From an uncultured Paraprevotella sp. (GTDB taxonomy: Bacteria > Bacteroidota > Bacteroidia > Bacteroidales > Bacteroidaceae), in assembly GCA_900546665.1 (NCBI GenBank), contig URDY01000010.1, forward strand, positions 1-64,000: DNA of 64,000 bases. The letters are read 5' to 3'. The notes under the pieces were generated by a model. The model did no database searches. It was not told the origin of the DNA and saw only the letters and a program-made list of their open reading frames with translations. The position numbers and the translations under genes were made by a program. Position 1 is the first letter of the stretch. The number at the start of each line of letters is the position of its first letter. Shown here in pieces: positions 19,453-28,119 of the stretch.

Positions 19453-21378
19453 ATGAAAAAAATAGATAGAATAATGGTCAAGTTTTTGTTGGCTCTGATG
19501 ACCTTGCCGGTCTTCGTGTCTTCATGCGATGATGAGCCATTGGCCGAAAATTACTATACTTTTACCGGCGAGATGGTATCAGACTATCTCTCCAACCGGT
19601 CGGACCAGTTCAGTGAGTTCATCGCCGTACTGCAGCGTTCCGGTATTTATGGTATGATGGCGACTTACGGCACTTATACTTGTCTGGCACCGAATAATGC
19701 CGCCATGGATGCTTATTTGCGTTCAAGAGGTCTGACCAGTGTGGATCAGCTGACGAAGGCCGATTGTGATACCTTGGCTTGGAATCACATTATTGATGAA
19801 GCCGCTTATTTTACGACGGATTTGACGGACGGTAATATCCCGAGCCCGAATATGAATGAGCGTTATCTGACTTTTTCCTGTGATTCTGACGCATTGAATT
19901 CCAATAATGTCGTGTATTACATTAATAAGACTTCACGTCTTATCTTGCGTGATGATTCTGTGGAGAATGGTGTGGTACATACCATAGATAAAGTGATCGT
20001 ACCTAGTTCAGATCTTTTGCCTGACTTGCTGGAAAAGGATCCGGATGTTTCACTTTTCTATGAAGCCTTGAATCTGACCGGCATGCGTGATTCTTTGCTG
20101 GAATATATTGATGCTTCATACCATTGTGGAGATGACTCTGTCAATCAGGATATGTATGTTGAAACAGGAGGTTCTACTTATCCAATGCGTTATGTGGGTA
20201 TCCGTATGAAACGTTATACGGCTTTCGTAGAGAAAAATGAGACTTATGCTGCAAAAGGTATCAACAATCTGGATGATCTGAAAGCATACGCCAAACAAAT
20301 TTATGATCAGATGTATCCTGAAGATGCAGGACTTTATGACGAAGACTGGACTAACCGTAAGAACCCGTTGAACCGTTTTGTTTCATACCATTTGTTGCCA
20401 TACTATGGTGCCTATAATGACTGGACGGTTTATGGAGATGTCAAAACAATCTGTGCCAAGACCGATCTGATTGATTGTACCGACTGGTATACGACTTTGA
20501 TGCCGGGTACGATTATGAAAATGAGCACACCTTCTGAAGGTTTGTTCATTAACAGAAGAGGAGTCGGACCGCAGTATACGGTAAGAGGTGTGAAAGTGTT
20601 GGCACCGTCTGAGACCGGTGATATCGACCAGCAGGCTACTAATGGTATTTATCATTATATTGATGATATTCTCGTTTATGACAAGCAGACCCGTGATGTG
20701 GTGTTCAACGACCGTATCCGTATCAACGCAGTGACACTCTCTCCAGAGTTCATGAATTGTGGTGCGCGTGGTAATACGATTCGTGCAACCGGATTTAAGG
20801 AAGTTGAAGGTTGGGATTTCCATGGTAAGACTCCGACCATGTCACTTCGTAAGCGTGATGTCTGGATGGTGACTTATGCCGACTGTGTGGATATGGTAGG
20901 ACAGTTTGACGTGACTTTCAAGTTGCCGCCGGTTCCGGAAAATACGTATGAGGTACGTTTCGCTTACGGTTGGGGTGCAATGCGTGGAGTCGTACAGGTT
21001 TATTTCGGTGAAGATCCTAAGGGCTTGTTGCCAATGGGTATTCCGATTGACTTTACTTTGTGGCCTGCAGACCCGTTGATCGGTTGGGTTGCGGATACCG
21101 GTGATGAAGAAACAGACCGTGCGATAGACAAGGCCATGCATAACCGCGGTTATATGAAAGATATGGATTCATGGGCGCAGGGTGGTGCCAATATCCTGAG
21201 AGCACAGCCTATGAAGGTACGCAAGATCCTGACTACGCAGACAATGAATCCGAACCGTGATTATTATATAAGAATCAAGTTGGTGGTAGATAATCCGCAG
21301 GCTGAGTTGCCGATCAATTATTTCGAACTTTGTCCCAAGAGTGTTTATGCCGGAGTAGAGGCAGAAGATACACATTGA
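19453..21378 (+). CDS. FAS1-domain surface lipoprotein with C-terminal beta-sandwich
   Basis: A 641-residue lipoprotein (lipobox FVSSC, Cys25). An N-terminal FAS1 domain is marked by YGTYTCLAPNNAAMDAYL near residue 75 and VVHTIDKVIVPS near 178. A second, weaker fasciclin-like region follows up to about residue 410. The last 220 residues (from VVFNDRIRINAV) form a beta-rich module with conserved aromatic residues and resemble a carbohydrate-binding-type sandwich rather than FAS1. The architecture (adhesion-like domain plus terminal beta-sandwich) parallels that of surface glycan-binding proteins of PULs. It begins 4 bp after SusD, so it is co-transcribed with the transporter pair. Confidence 0.8.
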   Translation: MKKIDRIMVKFLLALMTLPVFVSSCDDEPLAENYYTFTGEMVSDYLSNRSDQFSEFIAVLQRSGIYGMMATYGTYTCLAPNNAAMDAYLRSRGLTSVDQLTKADCDTLAWNHIIDEAAYFTTDLTDGNIPSPNMNERYLTFSCDSDALNSNNVVYYINKTSRLILRDDSVENGVVHTIDKVIVPSSDLLPDLLEKDPDVSLFYEALNLTGMRDSLLEYIDASYHCGDDSVNQDMYVETGGSTYPMRYVGIRMKRYTAFVEKNETYAAKGINNLDDLKAYAKQIYDQMYPEDAGLYDEDWTNRKNPLNRFVSYHLLPYYGAYNDWTVYGDVKTICAKTDLIDCTDWYTTLMPGTIMKMSTPSEGLFINRRGVGPQYTVRGVKVLAPSETGDIDQQATNGIYHYIDDILVYDKQTRDVVFNDRIRINAVTLSPEFMNCGARGNTIRATGFKEVEGWDFHGKTPTMSLRKRDVWMVTYADCVDMVGQFDVTFKLPPVPENTYEVRFAYGWGAMRGVVQVYFGEDPKGLLPMGIPIDFTLWPADPLIGWVADTGDEETDRAIDKAMHNRGYMKDMDSWAQGGANILRAQPMKVRKILTTQTMNPNRDYYIRIKLVVDNPQAELPINYFELCPKSVYAGVEAEDTH

Positions 21379-21431
21379 TGATCAAGAAAGAAAAGATACA
21401 CTTTTTTATAAAACTCTAAAAATGTAATCTT

Positions 21432-23039
21432 ATGAAAGCTAATAATATAATAAAAACCATCTCAGTTACAGCAACGGCTTTTTTAGCCGTATGCTGCACT
21501 GATACGTGGGACGAACATTATGGAGCAGGCAATCTGACTTCTGACAAATCTCTTCTCCAGCTGGTGGAAGAAGCCGGTGACCTGAATGATTTCCTTTCAG
21601 TTTTAAAGAAAACCCATGTGTTTGTCAACAATAAGCCCTCAAAAGTGACTTATGCTGATTTGTTGGGAAGTGACCAGACATTTACGGTATGGGCACCTAA
21701 GGACGGAACCTTTAATGTGGATTCCCTGTTGGAGGAATGTCAGACAGTAAAAGGAGACTCCATGTGCGGCCAGCATTTTATCCAGAACCATATTGCACAT
21801 TATATCACCAATAACAACAGTGCGGAAGAACGCACGGTCATGATGCTGAATGACAAGTATCTGGATCAGGAACCGGGCAGTTTCCATGGTGTGCCTTATG
21901 CGGCTGGAAGAGCCAATGAACCGGCCAAGAACGGTGTACTTCATGTTTTGGAAAGAGAGGTACCTTATGTTTATAATATTTATGAAGGTATCACAACTTT
22001 GCCGGAATATTCTTCCGTAGGTTCATTCTTCAAATCATACGAAAAAATGGAGCTGGATGAAAACTCCAGTATCCAGAGTGGAATTGTGGATGGAATGATT
22101 ATTTATTCGGATTCTGTGATGCGCCGTTCCAATATCCTTTTCGGACAGTTCGGATTGATAAATGAAGAGGACAGTAATTTCATCATGTTGCAGCCCAGTG
22201 AGAGAGTCTGGAATGAAGCTTTTGCCGAAGCATGCTCGCATTTTAATTATGGTACGGTGAACAAAGCCGATTCACTTATGCGTTACTGGGCCAATATCTC
22301 TCTGATCAGGGATTTGGTATATAACCGTAATTATGGCTGTGCTCACATGGCCGATTCGGTGTATTCTACATCATACAATATTTATGATGAGGAACGTCAT
22401 CATGTGTTCTACAAACCGTTGCAGCCGGGTGGTATATTCTCTTCAACGTATGTGGTTGACTCGCTTGAATGCAGTAACGGTGTAATTTACGAATTAGGCG
22501 CATGGCCGTTCAAACCGGAACAGATCTATTTCTTCCCGGTCAAGACAGAAGGAGAGATTGAGAATATGATTACCGATTATAAAGATTGTACGTTCAATTA
22601 TCGTTCTGCTGTAGCAGACAGTATTTCAAACGGCTATCTGGATATTGTGCCGCGTACGACATCTTCTAACTGGACGGCTACGTTCCAGGTGCCGGATGTA
22701 CTTTCAGGTACTTATGAAATCTGTCTGGTTATTTTGCCCAAAACGGCTTATAATCCCAATTCACGTGATTTCAAGCCTAACAAGTTTAAGGCTACAATCT
22801 ATTATGAAACAGAGGAAGGGATTCAGGAATCATACGAATTTGAAGATGAGTGTGTGAACGATCCTTATCGGGTAGACACCGTTTCTGTGGGTCGTTTTTC
22901 TATTCCGGTCTGCAGTTATGCCCAGTCCAACAGTAAGGTTCATCTGAAAGTGGAATGCAGTATCAGCCGTAGGGAAACACAATATTCTCGCGAAATGTAT
23001 CTTGATTGCCTATATTTCAAACCTGTAAACGAAGAATAA
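21432..23039 (+). CDS. FAS1-domain surface lipoprotein, second of the adjacent pair
   Basis: A 535-residue protein with a probable lipobox at LAVCC (Cys21 or Cys22). The FAS1 region runs about residues 30-175: FLSVLKKTHVFV, TFTVWAPKDGTFNVDSLL, and GVLHVLEREVPY at its end. The last 150 residues (SNWTATFQVPDVLSGTYEICLVILPK onwards) form a beta-rich module ending DCLYFKPVNEE. The same two-part plan occurs in the gene just upstream, so the two may be diverged duplicates. It ends 4 bp before the second SusC gene. A ligand-binding role is inferred only. Confidence 0.8.
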   Translation: MKANNIIKTISVTATAFLAVCCTDTWDEHYGAGNLTSDKSLLQLVEEAGDLNDFLSVLKKTHVFVNNKPSKVTYADLLGSDQTFTVWAPKDGTFNVDSLLEECQTVKGDSMCGQHFIQNHIAHYITNNNSAEERTVMMLNDKYLDQEPGSFHGVPYAAGRANEPAKNGVLHVLEREVPYVYNIYEGITTLPEYSSVGSFFKSYEKMELDENSSIQSGIVDGMIIYSDSVMRRSNILFGQFGLINEEDSNFIMLQPSERVWNEAFAEACSHFNYGTVNKADSLMRYWANISLIRDLVYNRNYGCAHMADSVYSTSYNIYDEERHHVFYKPLQPGGIFSSTYVVDSLECSNGVIYELGAWPFKPEQIYFFPVKTEGEIENMITDYKDCTFNYRSAVADSISNGYLDIVPRTTSSNWTATFQVPDVLSGTYEICLVILPKTAYNPNSRDFKPNKFKATIYYETEEGIQESYEFEDECVNDPYRVDTVSVGRFSIPVCSYAQSNSKVHLKVECSISRRETQYSREMYLDCLYFKPVNEE

Positions 23040-23043
23040 TACT

Positions 23044-26000
23044 ATGAAACATATTTTATCAACCTTCTGTCTTTTTGCCGCTTGTGGACCGCTTATGGCG
23101 CAGAATGCGGTGGAGAGTACTGTCCGGGAGACGGTGAAGGATTCCATACAAGTGACGGATAACAAAGCATTGTCGCAAGTTCCGATGAAAGAAATAAAGG
23201 GACGTATTTTTGACAGTGCAACCAAGCAGCCGGCTGTTGGTGTGAGTGTATCGGCTTATAATGATGCACGTTATGCCGCCATGACCGACGAGAATGGTAT
23301 TTATGTGATCAAGGTGCCTTATTATGTAACCTCATTATGGTTGAGAGCAGACGGTTACAGCAGTCAGCAGATAGGTGTCGGTAAAGGGGATGCCGTAGTT
23401 GATTCCTGGATGTATAGCAATACGTTCGGTGAACGTTACGACAATCAGACTTCTGCTTTTAATACGAAGACGGTCAATGTGGATTACAACAATAATGATA
23501 TCAGCATAGACGGACAAATGCAGATGAAACTGGGTGGTGATGTCCGCACAATTATGCGTAGTGGTGTGCCGGGTCAGGGTATAGCCATGTTTATGAATGG
23601 TTTGAACTCCCTTAATGCCAATGCTCAGCCACTGGTGGTCATTGATGGTGTTATTACGGATATGCAGCTGTCCCGTCCGTCACTTCACGACGGGTTCTTC
23701 AATAATCTGTTTGCCAATATTATGGTAGAGGATATTGAGAAAATCTCGGTCATGAAAAACGGTACGGCCATTTACGGAGCCAAGGGTGCCAATGGCGTGA
23801 TCATTATCGAGACCAAGCGTAACAAGAGCATGGCTACCAAGATAGATGTGTCTATCGGTGGAAGTTATGAGCTTTTGCCCAAGCAGATGGATATGATGGA
23901 TGCCGGACAGTACAGAATTTATTCATCTGAATTGATCGGTACGACAGGAACTTCTTCCAACAGTTTTAAGTTCTTGCAGACCGATCCCAATTATTACTAT
24001 TATCAGATGTATCATAATAATACGGACTGGCAGAAACAGGTGTATGAGGAGGCATTTACACAGAATTACAGTATAAATGTGCAGGGAGGTGATGATGTCG
24101 CCAACTACAATCTGTCTGTAGGTTATGCATCGGCAGATGCCACATTGAAAAATAACTCTTATTCTCGTTTCAACTTGCGGTTGAACTCCGACATTAAACT
24201 GGCAGACAACCTGAATGTACGTTTTGATGCTTCTTACAGTGATGTAACCCGGGATATGCGTGATGATGGCGTGGCTGCCAACCTGAATGACGGCGTGATT
24301 TCGTCTCCTTCATTCCTGAGCCTGATCAAGGCACCGTTCCTGAGTCCGTATGCTTTTGATTCCAATGGTAACGTATCATCTTATATGGCAGGGGCTGATG
24401 ATTATCTTGCGGATGTCCTGCCTTCCAAATCTTATTTGAATTCACTGGCCAATCCTTTGGCTATCCTCAGTTATGGTGACGGCGACAACAAAAACTATTT
24501 CGGAAACCGTCTGATCACTCTGGCCATTACTCCGAAATGGAATATTAATAAGCACTGGAGCATAGCCGAGCATTTTGCCTTCCAGTTGGTCAATACGGAT
24601 GAGAACTATTATTTGCCGGTAACCGGTGTACCTAATTTTGATGTGGAGGGAGTTGGAACTGTATCCAATAAAGTATCAGCCTTGGCCGGACGTCAGATTG
24701 TCATTTCAAGTGATACTTATTTCAACTATGGCCGACGTTTTGATGCCCATACCCTTAATTTGCGAGGCGGATTGCGCTATATGCACGATTCTTACAGGCT
24801 TAATACCATGATCGGTTATGATAGCGGTAATGACAAGACACCTAATATGTCAAGCAGTCTTCGCAATCGTACCACAGACGGAACGGAGGATGAAATCGTA
24901 GATATGACCTACTATCTTACCGGTGAGTATAACTGGGCTGAGCGTTATTACCTGTCTGCTGCAGTCAGCATGGATGGTAGCTCCAAGTTTGGAGTCGATG
25001 CACCGAATGGGGTGAAAATAGGTAATTATGCCTGGGGATTCTTCCCTTCAGTAGAAGCTGCCTGGGTGGTCACTAATGAATCATGGATGAATCAAAGCTG
25101 GCTTAATTATCTCAAGCTCAATGTAGGATTCGATATGGTTGGTAATGATGATCTTGACAGTAAGGCATCACGTACCTATTTCATAGCCAAGAAACTGTTG
25201 AATTCCGCTGCCGGTCTGACAATGGGAAATATCGGTAACACCCGTTTGCAGTGGGAAACGACCACACGCTGGACTGCCGGTTTGAATTTTTCAGTCTTGA
25301 ATAACAGATTGAGCGGAAGTTTCAATTATTTCAACAGCCGGACATCTGATTTGCTCGGGTTGAATACCTTGTCCTATATCAGTGGTTTGAAGAACAACTG
25401 GACCAATAGTGGAGAAATGAAAAACCAGGGCTTTGATGTATCACTTCAGGCACGTCTGCTTGATCTTAAGGACTGGAAATGGAGTGCTGGAGCTACAGTA
25501 GGTCATTATAAGAATGAGATCACTTCACTACCGGCTTCTTCCGGACGGTTTACAACTGAAGCCTATGGTGCAACAATCCTTTCACAAGTGGGCAGTCCTG
25601 CCGGTGTATTCTATGGTTACAAGACTGCCGGTGTGTTTGCTACGACAGCTGAAGCCGAGGCTGCTGCACTTTATCAGGAAGATGAGAAGGGTGTGAAAAC
25701 TTACTTCCAGGCTGGTGACATGAAATTTGTGGATGTGGACGGTAATCATAGGATAGACGAAGCCGACATGCAGATCATCGGTGATCCGAATCCGGATATT
25801 TATGGTAATATCTTTACCAATCTCAGTTGGAAAAACCTTTCATTGAATGTCGTGTTCAATTATTCTTTGGGTAATGACGTATACAATTATCAGCGTAGCG
25901 TGCTCGAAAGTGGTTCACGTTTCTACAATCAGACTACAGCCATGTTGCGCCGATGGACGACTGAAGGACAGCAGACAGATATTCCGCGTACCTGTTATCA

Positions 26001-26280
26001 GGATACTCCGGGTAACTCCCGCTTCTCTGACCGCTGGATAGAAGACGGTTCTTATCTTCGTCTGAAGAATGTGACACTCAGTTACTATATTCCTATCCGT
26101 ACCACTTACCTTCAGGGGATTACCGTATGGGGAGCAGCCAACAACCTGTTTACCATTACGCGTTACTTGGGTAATGATCCTGAATTCAGCGCAAGCAATG
26201 ATGTCCTGTTACAGGGTATCGACCGTGGTTTGCTGGCTCAGGGCCGTAATTTCTCTCTGGGTATAAAGATTAACTTGTAA
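23044..26280 (+). CDS. SusC-like TonB-dependent outer-membrane transporter (second pair)
   Basis: A 1078-residue TonB-dependent transporter with signal peptide MKHILSTFCLFAACGPLMAQ. A spacer of about 30 residues precedes the regulatory-like domain (KGRIFDSATKQPAVGVSVSAYNDA). The plug contains PLVVIDGVITDM and TAIYGAKGANGVIIIETKRNKS. The barrel ends GRNFSLGIKINL. It differs widely from the first SusC, including a shorter length and a different plug start, so the pair is not a recent duplication. It probably imports a different size or decoration class of xylan fragment (inference). Confidence 0.95.
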   Translation: MKHILSTFCLFAACGPLMAQNAVESTVRETVKDSIQVTDNKALSQVPMKEIKGRIFDSATKQPAVGVSVSAYNDARYAAMTDENGIYVIKVPYYVTSLWLRADGYSSQQIGVGKGDAVVDSWMYSNTFGERYDNQTSAFNTKTVNVDYNNNDISIDGQMQMKLGGDVRTIMRSGVPGQGIAMFMNGLNSLNANAQPLVVIDGVITDMQLSRPSLHDGFFNNLFANIMVEDIEKISVMKNGTAIYGAKGANGVIIIETKRNKSMATKIDVSIGGSYELLPKQMDMMDAGQYRIYSSELIGTTGTSSNSFKFLQTDPNYYYYQMYHNNTDWQKQVYEEAFTQNYSINVQGGDDVANYNLSVGYASADATLKNNSYSRFNLRLNSDIKLADNLNVRFDASYSDVTRDMRDDGVAANLNDGVISSPSFLSLIKAPFLSPYAFDSNGNVSSYMAGADDYLADVLPSKSYLNSLANPLAILSYGDGDNKNYFGNRLITLAITPKWNINKHWSIAEHFAFQLVNTDENYYLPVTGVPNFDVEGVGTVSNKVSALAGRQIVISSDTYFNYGRRFDAHTLNLRGGLRYMHDSYRLNTMIGYDSGNDKTPNMSSSLRNRTTDGTEDEIVDMTYYLTGEYNWAERYYLSAAVSMDGSSKFGVDAPNGVKIGNYAWGFFPSVEAAWVVTNESWMNQSWLNYLKLNVGFDMVGNDDLDSKASRTYFIAKKLLNSAAGLTMGNIGNTRLQWETTTRWTAGLNFSVLNNRLSGSFNYFNSRTSDLLGLNTLSYISGLKNNWTNSGEMKNQGFDVSLQARLLDLKDWKWSAGATVGHYKNEITSLPASSGRFTTEAYGATILSQVGSPAGVFYGYKTAGVFATTAEAEAAALYQEDEKGVKTYFQAGDMKFVDVDGNHRIDEADMQIIGDPNPDIYGNIFTNLSWKNLSLNVVFNYSLGNDVYNYQRSVLESGSRFYNQTTAMLRRWTTEGQQTDIPRTCYQDTPGNSRFSDRWIEDGSYLRLKNVTLSYYIPIRTTYLQGITVWGAANNLFTITRYLGNDPEFSASNDVLLQGIDRGLLAQGRNFSLGIKINL

Positions 26281-26284
26281 TCAA

Positions 26285-27940
26285 ATGAGCATTATGAAAA
26301 CAAATAAGTTATTTACTATAGGTATGGCACTCCTGTTCGGGGCAGGAGTGACTTTCACTTCCTGTGTGGATACGGAATCCAGTCTGGTGGATTTCAATCC
26401 CGAACTCGATTCAGCCAATGACACCGTATATTCTTTTTTGGGTATCTTGAATAAAATGCAAGTGGTGGCCGACAGAACCCTCATTCTTGGAGAGGTGCGC
26501 GGTGATCTGGCCAGTGTGACAGATGCCGGTACGACTGATTTGCGTAATCTTTCCAATTTTACAGCCGGAGCTGATAACAGTTATAATGAACCGGCCGACT
26601 ATTATGCCATTATTCAGAACTGCAACTATTATATTACACATGCCGATCTGAATCTGACTACCAATGGCGAACAGGTATTCCTGCGTGAATATGCAGCCGT
26701 GAAGGCTTACCGGGCCTGGGCTTATTTGCAGCTGGCCATTTATTACGGGCGGGTACCTTTCTTTACAGAACCGCTGATGACTGAAGCTGAAGCTGATCCT
26801 TCGCTTTACCCGAAATACGGCATTGAAGAGATCTGTCGGTATTTTATCGATGATCTGGCCCCGTATGTAGAAACCAAGACACCTGTACTTGGAGGTAGCT
26901 TCAGCAGCTATTATATTCCGGTTCGTGTGTTGCTCGGTGACCTTTGTTTGTGGTCTGGCCGTTATCAGGAAGCTGCCCAATATTACCACGATTATCTGAC
27001 TCATGTGGACAATCCGAGACCGGTGGGAGTTTCATCCATACGTTGGATGGATTATGAGTTCAAATCCTATCTGGACACTTATATTTCCGGATCAACGGTT
27101 TTGACTTATATTCCGATGGAAGCGTCAGAATACGATGGTATCATCAGTTATCTGGACGATGTGTTCGAATCGACAGATGACAATAAGTTTTATTATCAGG
27201 TGACTGCCTCCAGCGCATTGGCTCAGTTGTCGGCTGCCCAGCGTTATGTACTGATCTATACGGATCCGGCTACATCCTTGCCAGATACCATATCGCCTCC
27301 GGAGGACATGGTTTATGCTGACGGTATGATGCGTGGTGACCTTCGTTATTCATCTTATATGTCGACAGGAAAAGGTACCGGAAACGATGGCTACTCTAAA
27401 GAGGTACAAACTATCACGAAGATCAATACCACGATGGTACAGCTGTATCGTGTGTCTGCCGTATATTTGCGTATGGCAGAGGCTTACAACCGTGCCGGTT
27501 TGCCCGAGTCAGCTTTTGCAATCCTGAAGCATGGTCTTTACACCGATGTAATCAGCAAATATATCAGTCAGGCTGAAAAGGATCGTGCCGGCAACCTGTT
27601 AAGCTGGAGCCAGTATGAATTCGACAAGAACAATACGCAGGGCATCCATGCTTTCGGTAGCGGTAATTCCGATGCGGATACAACTTACGTTATTCCTGCC
27701 GGATTGTCAACTTTGGAAGATTCCATTCTTTACGTTGAGGACAAAATATGCGATGAAATGGCTCTTGAGCAAGCATTCGACGGAACCCGTTTCGGCGACT
27801 TGCAACGTATAGCTCTGCACCGCAATGATCCGACTTTCCTGGCTCGTAAAATAGCAAACCGTAATGGAAAGGATGCATTCGATTCTGAACTTTACTCACG
27901 CTTATGTGACCGTAATAACTGGTATTTGCCATTGGAATAA
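26285..27940 (+). CDS. SusD/RagB-like surface glycan-binding lipoprotein (second pair)
   Basis: A 551-residue lipoprotein, lipobox TFTSC (Cys27 from the first ATG; a start at 26294 gives a shorter signal). Typical SusD features are DTVYSFLGILNKMQVVADRTLILGEVRGD, YAAVKAYRAWAYLQLAIYYGRVPFFTEPL and the C-terminal CDEMALEQAFDGTRFGDLQR. It begins 4 bp after SusC and is the last gene before a long perfect hairpin at 28012-28065. It acts as the lid and glycan binder of the second transporter. Confidence 0.95.
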   Translation: MSIMKTNKLFTIGMALLFGAGVTFTSCVDTESSLVDFNPELDSANDTVYSFLGILNKMQVVADRTLILGEVRGDLASVTDAGTTDLRNLSNFTAGADNSYNEPADYYAIIQNCNYYITHADLNLTTNGEQVFLREYAAVKAYRAWAYLQLAIYYGRVPFFTEPLMTEAEADPSLYPKYGIEEICRYFIDDLAPYVETKTPVLGGSFSSYYIPVRVLLGDLCLWSGRYQEAAQYYHDYLTHVDNPRPVGVSSIRWMDYEFKSYLDTYISGSTVLTYIPMEASEYDGIISYLDDVFESTDDNKFYYQVTASSALAQLSAAQRYVLIYTDPATSLPDTISPPEDMVYADGMMRGDLRYSSYMSTGKGTGNDGYSKEVQTITKINTTMVQLYRVSAVYLRMAEAYNRAGLPESAFAILKHGLYTDVISKYISQAEKDRAGNLLSWSQYEFDKNNTQGIHAFGSGNSDADTTYVIPAGLSTLEDSILYVEDKICDEMALEQAFDGTRFGDLQRIALHRNDPTFLARKIANRNGKDAFDSELYSRLCDRNNWYLPLE

Positions 27941-28011
27941 GCGGTTTGAAGTATTGTAACTCCTTTATATTGAGGGTATGTTACATAAGAAAAGATTTGT
28001 GATACAAAAAT

Positions 28012-28065
28012 ATTTTGGAAAGATTCCGGCAAGCGCTAATTTAGCGTCCGGAATCTTTCCAAAAT
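28012..28065 (+). promoter_or_regulatory. Long perfect intergenic hairpin after the second SusD
   Basis: Eighteen-bp arms, 28012-28029 and 28048-28065 (ATTTTGGAAAGATTCCGG and its exact complement), with an inner CGCTAA/TTAGCG stem in the loop. No T-run follows on the plus strand, so it is not a textbook terminator. It could halt or stabilise transcripts between SusD and the downstream large gene. Confidence 0.8.
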
Positions 28066-28119
28066 AATGAGAATAGACTTGAAAACTGTTTTTTATTTTT
28101 TAATCTTAAATTGAAGCGT

